From NCBI GenBank assembly GCA_963632245.1, contig CAVGTF010000069.1:1-11905 (forward strand): a stretch of DNA of 11,905 nucleotides, written 5' to 3'. Within the stretch, counting starts at the first letter, position 1. Each line of letters begins with the position of its first letter. Under the pieces are notes generated by a model that did no database searches, had not been told where the DNA came from, and saw only the letters and a list, made by a program, of their open reading frames with translations. The DNA comes from UBA1724 sp963632245 (GTDB lineage Bacteria > Verrucomicrobiota > Lentisphaeria > Oligosphaerales > Oligosphaeraceae). Below, one piece after another: positions 6,411 through 11,520 of this stretch. Both the position numbers and the translations under genes were made by a program.

Positions 6411-8204
6411 TCAGAAGAGATCGGTGCGCGTCAGAAGGCTTCGGTGGCTCTCCAGCAGATGCGCGCGTGTGAGCACGCCCAAGAAGCGTCCGTCCTTTGT
6501 GACGGGAATGAATTCGGCGTTCGTGGTATCGAAGATTCGTGTCGCCTGCGCCAGGGGTGCCTCGGCGGGGAGATCGGGGGGCGGCAACGCCATGAAGTCA
6601 TCCACCACCAGGATATCGTAGAGCTTCCGTTCCAGCAAGAAGGGCCGCAGATTCTTTTCCTGGATCACGCCCACCAGACGCCCCTGCCGATCCAGCACCG
6701 GAAAGAGCTCCTGGGGACTATGCATGAGGATATTGAGCAGCGTGCGGAAGGAGTCGTGAGGGGAGAGTGTATAGAGGCTCCGGTCGGCCAGCTCGCCCAC
6801 GGGGGTATCCTGGTAGTCGTCCATGGTCTCGTTGATCTGGGGGAACTTTCCGGACTTCTGGACCGCGGCCGCCGCCGCGAAGTAGATATTTCCCTTGGAG
6901 AGGCAACGGCAGATGAAGGAGGAGATCGCCACCACCAGCATGAGGGGCACGAAGAGCTGGTAACCGCCCAGGAGTTCCGCGATCAGGAAGAGTCCCGTCA
7001 AGGGCGCCTGCATGACGCCCGCCAGGATGCCGGCCATTCCCGCCGCCATGCAGTTGATGAGGGGGAATCCGGTGAAATGCGCCATTCCCAGGAGGTAATG
7101 GAAGAAGAACCCCATGTATGCGCCGGTCACCAAAGACGGCGCGAACATTCCGCCGTCACCGCCGGACTGAATGGAGATCACGGAGGCCAGCGGCTTCAGG
7201 AAGACGCAGAGCGCGATGGAGCCCAGCAATGCCCATCCGGTCGCCTGGGAGATGGGGAGCAGTCCGTCGTGGAGGGCGCCCTGCCCCGAGCGCATCATGG
7301 CAAGCACGTATTCCAGTCCCGAGCCCCCCAGCATGGGCAGCGCCAAGAGGATCAGATAGAGCGCCACGGCGCCGCCCAGCGCCATAATCCAGGGGTTTCC
7401 CAGCCACTGCCGCAGGCGGAGCATCCGGCAATTGAGGCGGATGATGACTGCGGAAAGCAGTCCGCAGACCAGTCCCGCCAGCAGGTAGAGCCAAAGGTTC
7501 TCCATGCGCCAGCTGTAGGCGATCTCGGGGAAACGGACATTCACGCCGCAGAGCTGGCTGACGATGGCGCCGCCGGCGGCCGCGCAAAGAAGTGGGATCA
7601 GTGTGACTGCGGAGGTGCCGGGCAGGAGGATCTCGCAGGTGAACAGCGCTCCTGCCAGCGGTGCATTGAAGACGCCACCGATGGCGCCGCCGGCGCCCGC
7701 GCAGAGAAGTAGTGTGCGGGTCTCGCGGGGCAGTCCCAGCTTCCGCCCCAGGTTATCGCCGATGGCGGCGCCAGTAAGCGCGCTGGGTGCCTCCATACCC
7801 GCGGAGATGCCCAGTCCCACGGCAGTGCCGCTAGTGAGGATATGGGAGAAAGCGTGGTATGGCCGCATGCCGTGTCCGGGATGCCGCGCCTCCCGGATGG
7901 CGGTCCATAGATTGGTCTCCATGGGATGGCGTCGCCAGAAGATGCGTCCCAGCACCACGCAGAAGAGGATGCCCAGAGTCGGCAACGCGGGTGCCAGCCA
8001 GAATGCACGATCGCCACACTGCGACAGCAATTCGCCGCAGCGTCCGTGGAGCACTTCCGCCAGTAGGTGCATGAGGCTGGCGGCCGCGCCCGCCAGGCAT
8101 CCCACTAGAAAACAGAGCCCCAACACCAGAATTCGCGTCTGGCGCGAGCGCTTCCAGGAGTTCCCCCACGAGACTCCAGGCAATATTTTGGAAAAATTGG
8201 ACAT
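6411..8204 (-). CDS. ClC-family anion transporter with C-terminal CBS pair
   Basis: A 597-residue ClC protein: transmembrane core about 23-445, then two CBS domains (about 467-522 and 534-592) that usually sense nucleotides. The ClC core is recognised by GMEAP (136-140, gating glutamate E138, usually GREGP), FNAPLAGALFTCEIL (179-193), GGDGGMFAPSL (348-358) and NAPLTG-like QAPLTGLFLIAELLGGY (399-415). Y441 may match the anion-coordinating tyrosine. The proton-pathway glutamate of E. coli ClC (IEEM, second Glu) is isoleucine here (CEI, I192), and the first GSGIP loop is not recognisable. Coupled H+/Cl- exchange is therefore doubtful; a channel-like or other anion role is possible. The ATG at 8204 is chosen because it precedes the first membrane helix closely. 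The frame stays open upstream, but that part looks non-coding. argB follows. Confidence 0.9.
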   Translation of the reverse strand: MSNFSKILPGVSWGNSWKRSRQTRILVLGLCFLVGCLAGAAASLMHLLAEVLHGRCGELLSQCGDRAFWLAPALPTLGILFCVVLGRIFWRRHPMETNLWTAIREARHPGHGMRPYHAFSHILTSGTAVGLGISAGMEAPSALTGAAIGDNLGRKLGLPRETRTLLLCAGAGGAIGGVFNAPLAGALFTCEILLPGTSAVTLIPLLCAAAGGAIVSQLCGVNVRFPEIAYSWRMENLWLYLLAGLVCGLLSAVIIRLNCRMLRLRQWLGNPWIMALGGAVALYLILLALPMLGGSGLEYVLAMMRSGQGALHDGLLPISQATGWALLGSIALCVFLKPLASVISIQSGGDGGMFAPSLVTGAYMGFFFHYLLGMAHFTGFPLINCMAAGMAGILAGVMQAPLTGLFLIAELLGGYQLFVPLMLVVAISSFICRCLSKGNIYFAAAAAVQKSGKFPQINETMDDYQDTPVGELADRSLYTLSPHDSFRTLLNILMHSPQELFPVLDRQGRLVGVIQEKNLRPFLLERKLYDILVVDDFMALPPPDLPAEAPLAQATRIFDTTNAEFIPVTKDGRFLGVLTRAHLLESHRSLLTRTDLF

Positions 8205-8375
8205 GTTCGCTGTCTTTGATACGCATTCCCCGGCGCGCCCCATGCGCGCCCCGCGGCATCCGGGACATCCCCACACCGCGATTCCCGCAGGAGGAGCGAC
8301 GAAGGCATCTTGTCCGGCGGTATATTTAATGTAATTCTCCCTCCTTATGTCGCCTCTTTTCAACCCATCTCACTC
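8205..8375. other. divergent promoter region between the ClC gene and ddl
   Basis: 171 bp between two divergent starts, so it should hold promoters for both. An AT-rich patch (TATATTTAATGTAATT, 8321-8336) stands out in GC-rich surroundings and is the best place for a ddl promoter, but no clean -35/-10 pair is seen. No Shine-Dalgarno precedes either start. A purine stretch at 8288-8296 (AGGAGGAGC) is about 80 bp from the ddl ATG, too far to act there. I looked for a fluoride riboswitch in view of the ClC gene and recognised none. Confidence 0.45.
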
Positions 8376-9509
8376 ATGACCAAGACATCCCGAAAGACCG
8401 TACTGCTGCTCTGCGGCGGAAAATCCACGGAACACCAGATCTCTCTCATCTCCTGTCACTCCGTCTATAACGCCCTGGACCGCAAGAAGTATATCCCCAT
8501 GGTCGTGGGACTGGACGAGCAGGGCAACTGGTTCTTCTACGACGACCAGGAATTCCTGGACTTTCCCGACGATCCCAAGAAGGTCTGCCTGAAGAAGGAT
8601 GCGCCCATCTGCTTCCCCATGAGCACCCCCGACGGCGCCGTCCTCGCCTTCCCCGGCAGCCGCAAAAAGCCCCGTGCCTTCCAGCTGGCATTCCCCGTCC
8701 TGCACGGCTCCTACGGCGAGGACGGCTGCATCCAGGGAATGTTGGAGATGCTGGGCGTGCCCTACGTGGGATGCGGAGTGGCCGCCAGCGCCAACTGCAT
8801 GGACAAGGAGCGCACGAAGGTCCTTTCCTCCGCAATCCTGGACATCCCCGTGGCCCCCTTCTTCACCATCGAACTCGGTGACGAACTGCCCGTCGAGGAG
8901 ATCCTCGATGAGCTGAAGTTGCCTCTCTTCATCAAGCCCGCCGGCACCGGTTCCTCCGTGGGCATCACCTGCGTGAAGAAGATCAAGGACCTGGCCCCCG
9001 CCGTGGAAGAGGCCCTCAAGTATGACAACAAGGTCCTGGTGGAAGCCGCCGTCCAGAATGCCCGCGAGATCGAATGCGCCGTCCTGGAGCTGCCCGACGG
9101 CGAGCTCCATGTGGCGAATCCCGGCGAGGTGATTCCCCGAAAGGGCTTCTATGATTACAAGGCAAAGTACCTCGACGACGAAGGCGCGCGCCTGCAGGTC
9201 CCCGCAAAACTCACCGAAGACGAAGCAAGCATGGTCAAGGCCGCAGCGGCGATGGTCTTCCACGCCCTGGGATGCCAGGGAATGGCACGCGTCGACTTCT
9301 TCCTCCATAAGGACAAGAAGGCAAACGCGAAGGATCCCCTGGTGCTCAACGAGGTGAACACCATCCCCGGATTCACCTCCATCTCTCTCTACCCGAAGAT
9401 GATGGAACTCTCCGGAATCGCCTACGCGGATCTCGTCTCCACCCTCCTGGAAACCGCCGAGGCGAATGCCCAGCGCAAACAGGCACTCCTCCGTAACCCC
9501 GAAAAATAA
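8376..9509 (+). CDS. ddl: D-alanine--D-alanine ligase
   Basis: A 377-residue ATP-grasp enzyme joining two D-alanines for the peptidoglycan pentapeptide, in the cytoplasm. Motifs: GGKSTEHQIS (14-23, E19 contacts the first D-Ala), HGSYGEDG (110-117), IKPAGTGSSVGI (186-197, ATP-lid glycine loop), FYDYKAKY (258-265), ARVDFF (304-309) and NEVNTIPGFT (325-334, Mg2+ ligands). The tyrosine in the FYDYKAKY loop fits D-Ala-D-Ala rather than the D-lactate VanA/B type. Length matches the DdlA-like group. The ATG at 8376 is chosen because the protein begins directly with the first strand (KTVLLLCGG). Upstream codons are in frame but lack a good start, and the leader is pyrimidine-rich without a Shine-Dalgarno. 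The TRL-like gene starts 14 bp after the stop. It is divergent from the ClC gene, not in a mur/fts cluster. Confidence 0.96.
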   Translation: MTKTSRKTVLLLCGGKSTEHQISLISCHSVYNALDRKKYIPMVVGLDEQGNWFFYDDQEFLDFPDDPKKVCLKKDAPICFPMSTPDGAVLAFPGSRKKPRAFQLAFPVLHGSYGEDGCIQGMLEMLGVPYVGCGVAASANCMDKERTKVLSSAILDIPVAPFFTIELGDELPVEEILDELKLPLFIKPAGTGSSVGITCVKKIKDLAPAVEEALKYDNKVLVEAAVQNAREIECAVLELPDGELHVANPGEVIPRKGFYDYKAKYLDDEGARLQVPAKLTEDEASMVKAAAAMVFHALGCQGMARVDFFLHKDKKANAKDPLVLNEVNTIPGFTSISLYPKMMELSGIAYADLVSTLLETAEANAQRKQALLRNPEK

Positions 9510-9523
9510 GAAGCACTGACACC

Positions 9524-9844
9524 ATGAAAAAACTCGCCATGGCCGCACTCCTGGCCGCCGTCCTCCTGGGCGCCGCCTCCTGCGCTTCCACGAAACCCGT
9601 GGGAATCCTCTATACCGATATCCGCATCCCCATCACTACCGGAAATGCCGCCGATGCCACCGCATCCCCGAAGGTCGGCGTCGCCGTCTCGAAATCCGTC
9701 CTGGGACTGGTCGCCACCGGTGACTCCTCCATCACCGCCGCCTGCGCTAACGGCGGCATCCGTAAAATCCACCACGTGGACTGGGAGGCGAACTCCATCC
9801 TCGGACTCTTCTCCACATACCGCTGCGTGGTCTGGGGAGAATAG
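9524..9844 (+). CDS. TRL-like family small lipoprotein
   Basis: A 106-residue predicted lipoprotein. A short lysine start and hydrophobic stretch end in LLGAASC, with C20 as the probable lipidated cysteine; Ala at -3 is less usual than Leu. The mature part matches the TRL-like domain: PVGILYTDIRIPIT near the start, KVGVAVSKSVLGLVATGDSSI in the middle, GGIRKIHHVDWEANSILGLFSTYRCVVWG at the end. The function of this domain is unknown. TRL genes often occur in tandem sets; here there is only one. It starts 14 bp after ddl, so it is probably co-transcribed, though no functional link to cell-wall synthesis is established. Only a weak purine stretch (AAGAAG) precedes the start. Confidence 0.82.
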   Translation: MKKLAMAALLAAVLLGAASCASTKPVGILYTDIRIPITTGNAADATASPKVGVAVSKSVLGLVATGDSSITAACANGGIRKIHHVDWEANSILGLFSTYRCVVWGE

Positions 9845-9859
9845 GCGCATCCTGCGGCG

Positions 9860-9953
9860 TAAGTACTTAGCAATTAGTGATTAGCGGCTAGTTATAAGGA
9901 CGCTCCGCGGGAATTCCGCCGAAATGAAATTCGGCGGTACAATGCGCTTCTCC
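9860..9953 (+). repeat. modular repeat: TAG-type leader plus second-type hairpin element
   Basis: The leader 9860-9893 (21 nt identical to 3696-3716) leads into ATAAGGACGCTCCGCGGG and ATTCCGCCGAA. The 30 nt 9894-9923 are identical to 11466-11495. The hairpin CCGCCGAA/TTCGGCGG (9916-9923 with 9930-9937, 6-nt loop) is perfect. ATGCGCTTCTC closes both copies. It begins 15 bp after the TRL stop and may end that transcript, although no T-tract follows. Confidence 0.8.
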
Positions 9954-9996
9954 AAGGTAGCGGCAGTTTCTGATTAGCCAGAGCCCCAACCAAAGT

Positions 9997-10034
9997 AGGT
10001 CGGGGCGGCAGCCCCCGCGCCCCCCGCCCCTTTG
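9997..10034 (+). repeat. GC module with GGGGC-GGCA-GCCCC hairpin
   Basis: GGGGCGGCAGCCCC can fold into a 5-bp stem with a GGCA loop, and a run of C-rich DNA follows. Related blocks are at 10155-10171 and, inverted, at 3643-3675. Between 9954 and 9996 I see nothing recognisable. Confidence 0.5.
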
Positions 10035-10038
10035 CCAG

Positions 10039-10116
10039 GTAGTAGGGAGTAGGGAGTAGGGAGTGGGTTTATAAGGTGCCTGCGGCGCTCTTCCGCCGCT
10101 GAGAGCGGCGGCACCA
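10039..10116 (+). repeat. modular repeat: GTAGGGA leader plus hairpin element
   Basis: The leader repeats the heptamer GTAGGGA about three times (10042-10065) and ends GGGTTT. The element then runs ATAAGGTGCCTGCGGCG, CTCTTCCGCCGCT. Its stem CCGCCGCT/AGCGGCGG with loop GAG (10093-10111) is perfect over 8 bp, and the outer ends GGTGCC/GGCACC also pair. The single copy of the 55-bp module follows directly. Confidence 0.8.
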
Positions 10117-10171
10117 TACCGCCGTTTTCAGGCGGAAAAGCCTAAGCAGGGGTGCGGGGGCGGCAGCCCCA
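10117..10171 (+). repeat. solo copy of the 55-bp module
   Basis: Starts TACCGCCGTTTTCAGGCGGA and continues through CCTAAGCAGGGGTGCGGGGG. It matches the tandem unit at 11521-11905 apart from one base early in the module and a divergent last ~8 bases (GCAGCCCC instead of GCGGTACCA). It probably represents the unexpanded form. Confidence 0.8.
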
Positions 10172-10199
10172 GTCCTTTGGACACCCCCGCCTGAAATAG

Positions 10200-10275
10200 G
10201 TAGAAGGGGGAAGGTAGTAGGGAGTAGGTTTACAAGGTGCCGCAGGCGCTCTTCCGCCGCTGAGGCGGCGGTACC
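10200..10275 (+). repeat. modular repeat: GTAGGGA leader plus hairpin element
   Basis: The leader GGTAGTAGGGAGTAGG (10213-10228) precedes ACAAGGTGCCGCAGG, CGCTCTTCCGCC. The stem CCGCCGC/GCGGCGG with a 4-nt TGAG loop (about 10254-10271) is followed by GTACC. The 24-nt flank at 10234-10257 is identical to 3733-3756. Beyond it, 10276-10357 contains no recognisable gene. Confidence 0.8.
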
Positions 10276-10357
10276 GTGCGTTGAATATTTCGTACCGTGC
10301 GCGGTAGCGCCAACTCCTAATTCGAAATTGCGGTGCCCTCTAGCGCCGCTCGGCGTT

Positions 10358-10381
10358 TTGTCGCATGCGCGCATGCGACAA
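10358..10381. repeat. 24-bp perfect palindrome
   Basis: The half-site TTGTCGCATGCG (10358-10369) is followed at once by its exact reverse complement (10370-10381), with no spacer. It overlaps the end of the inverted AATGAGG-type module. Copy 1 of that module (5236 onward, TTGTCGCCGCG) shares only the first bases, so the palindrome is specific to this copy. Confidence 0.85.
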
Positions 10382-10420
10382 GGCCCACTGCAGAGTGGCC
10401 ACAACTCCTCATTCCTCATT
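10375..10420 (-). repeat. AATGAGG-type module, copy 2 (inverted)
   Basis: Its reverse complement matches 5197-5242 at 43 of 46 positions. It ends two bases before the terminator of the prepilin-like gene, just as copy 1 begins at the DUF2851 stop. Both copies therefore start next to the 3' end of a gene and are oriented away from it. Confidence 0.85.
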
Positions 10421-10422
10421 AC

Positions 10423-10462
10423 AAAAAAAGGGCCCCGTGGCATTCGCCGCGGGGCCCCTTTT
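10423..10462 (-). terminator. strong intrinsic terminator of the prepilin-like gene
   Basis: GGGCCCCGTGG (10430-10440) pairs with CCGCGGGGCCC (10447-10457): 11 bp with one G-T wobble and a 6-nt loop. On the minus strand it is followed by seven T residues (10423-10429) and preceded by an A-run. It begins about 10 bp after the stop codon. This is a textbook Rho-independent terminator. The A-run on the other side could let it act weakly on plus-strand transcription too. Confidence 0.93.
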
Positions 10463-10468
10463 GCGTTT

Positions 10469-11260
10469 TTAGTTGCGGGTATCGCCGCCGGGCTGGTTCT
10501 GGACGCCGGGCAGCCAGTAGTAGTCGCTGGAGAAGTAGTATCCGCCGGGAGCAACGGGATTGACCTTCTTGCACTTCGACCGGGCAACGGTCTCAACGTG
10601 TCCATCAGTGAAGGACATGTTCATCATATCGCCATGGCGGAAGTAGGTGGAGTAGTTCTTCTCGACCGTCTCGGCGATGATATCATAATGGATCTGAGTT
10701 TCATTGGGCCAGAGGCTATTGCTGGTTCCATCCATGAGATTGATGTGGATGGAGGGGTACTTGACGGAGCTCACGCGCTTCCAGGAGCAGGCCGCGCCCC
10801 AGGAGAACTCGCTCTGGTGAGTGTAGTAGTGCTCGATGAAGCTCATACCGATGCTGGCCTGATAGCAGATGTTACCCATGACGCGCTCGCTGGTGGGGCA
10901 GGAGGGGCACATCAGGATCTTGTGCCAGGAGGACTTGTCCTCGCCGGAGTCCTTGTTCCCGGCCTTGGGATCCTTCTCGCACCACTTGGCCCAATTCATG
11001 GGAGTCTCTGGAACCAGGGGATTGTAAGAGAACCAGTAGAAGACACCATCCGCGCAACCATAGATGGTGGGAGGCAGATAGTCGTCGTAGTCGTTGGAGT
11101 AGAGGATATTGCCCAACTGGACATTCTTCAGGTTGTTGGTGCAGCTGATGGCACGAGCCTTCTCACGCGCCTTGGAGAGGGCAGGCAACAGCATGGCAGC
11201 CAAAATGGCGATGATCGCGATCACGACCAAAAGCTCGATCAGAGTGAAGTGTTTACGCAC
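10469..11260 (-). CDS. prepilin-like protein with H-X9-DG domain
   Basis: A 263-residue type IV pilin/type II pseudopilin-like protein. The start is a GTG at 11260, supported by AGGAG 8 nt upstream; it gives RKHFTLIELLVVIAIIAIL immediately, so the longer open frame upstream is not used. The FTLIE motif with Glu at +5 and the hydrophobic helix (5-28, ending LLPALSKAREKAR) fit prepilin peptidase processing. His replaces the usual Gly just before Phe5. The C-terminal region contains H209 and DG219-220 separated by exactly nine residues, the H-X9-DG signature of prepilin-like proteins multiplied in Lentisphaerota and Planctomycetota. Seven scattered cysteines and many aromatics follow the helix. 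Predicted to be inner-membrane inserted or surface-exposed; the role is unknown. It is a single transcription unit with its own candidate promoter and terminator, between repeat blocks. Confidence 0.92.
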   Translation of the reverse strand: MRKHFTLIELLVVIAIIAILAAMLLPALSKAREKARAISCTNNLKNVQLGNILYSNDYDDYLPPTIYGCADGVFYWFSYNPLVPETPMNWAKWCEKDPKAGNKDSGEDKSSWHKILMCPSCPTSERVMGNICYQASIGMSFIEHYYTHQSEFSWGAACSWKRVSSVKYPSIHINLMDGTSNSLWPNETQIHYDIIAETVEKNYSTYFRHGDMMNMSFTDGHVETVARSKCKKVNPVAPGGYYFSSDYYWLPGVQNQPGGDTRN

Positions 11261-11266
11261 GGTTGG

Positions 11267-11273
11267 TTCTCCT
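11267..11273 (-). promoter_or_regulatory. Shine-Dalgarno of the prepilin-like gene
   Basis: CAGGAGA on the minus strand, with AGGAG 8 nt before the GTG. It is the best ribosome-binding site in the window and decides in favour of the GTG start. Confidence 0.8.
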
Positions 11274-11341
11274 GTTAGGGTGTGTTGACGCCACGAATGG
11301 CAAATAGAAAAGCGTGCTCCGCAAAAGAGAGTCACAAGAAG

Positions 11342-11370
11342 AGTATTGGCAAATCCGCCCGCAATATCAA
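11342..11370 (-). promoter_or_regulatory. candidate sigma-70-type promoter of the prepilin-like gene
   Basis: On the minus strand, TTGATA (11365-11370) is separated by 17 nt from AATACT (11342-11347): five of six and four of six matches to the consensus. AT-rich DNA just upstream (11371-11402, with two CGAAAAAT-type repeats) could serve as an UP element. The start of transcription would be near 11335, giving a leader of about 75 nt. No experimental support. Confidence 0.4.
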
Positions 11371-11403
11371 GGGCAAAATACGAAAAATATCGAAAAATTT
11401 CTA

Positions 11404-11414
11404 CCCCCCCCCCC
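11404..11414. repeat. C11/G11 homopolymer tract
   Basis: Eleven consecutive C on the plus strand (G on the minus), just upstream of the AT-rich segment preceding the candidate pilin promoter. Such tracts are prone to slippage. The length may also be affected by sequencing error. Confidence 0.9.
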
Positions 11415-11445
11415 GACAACTCATGACAAGACTGGACTTTATACA

Positions 11446-11520
11446 ATCCTGTCTTATCCTGTCTTATAAGGACGCTCCGCGGGAATTCCGCCGAACGGCC
11501 GGCGGAACGATGCGCTTCTC
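11446..11520 (+). repeat. ATCCTGTCTT direct repeat plus second-type hairpin element
   Basis: The 10-mer ATCCTGTCTT occurs twice in tandem (11446-11465) and takes the leader position before ATAAGGACGCTCC (11466 on). The 30 nt 11466-11495 equal 9894-9923. The stem CCGCCG/CGGCGG here differs from the other copy, and ATGCGCTTCTC (11510-11520) ends the element directly before the tandem array. Confidence 0.8.

Noticed and set aside
6351..7712. 453-codon open frame opposite the ClC gene
   Set aside because: Antisense to a well-supported membrane protein. Its His/Gln/Glu/Arg-rich composition is the complement of hydrophobic codons in GC-rich DNA.
8205..8363. N-terminal extension of the ClC protein
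   Set aside because: The extra 53 residues have no membrane or domain character and overlap the region needed for a divergent ddl promoter.
8205..8375. fluoride riboswitch in front of the ClC gene
   Set aside because: I could not recognise the conserved crcB-motif core by eye. A covariance search would be decisive.
8370..9548. 392-codon open frame opposite ddl
   Set aside because: Antisense to a gene with all Ddl motifs; it covers the same codons and shows no domain.
10069..10605. 178-codon open frame on the minus strand through the repeats
   Set aside because: It covers dispersed repeats, a terminator and the pilin 3' end in another frame; low-complexity composition.
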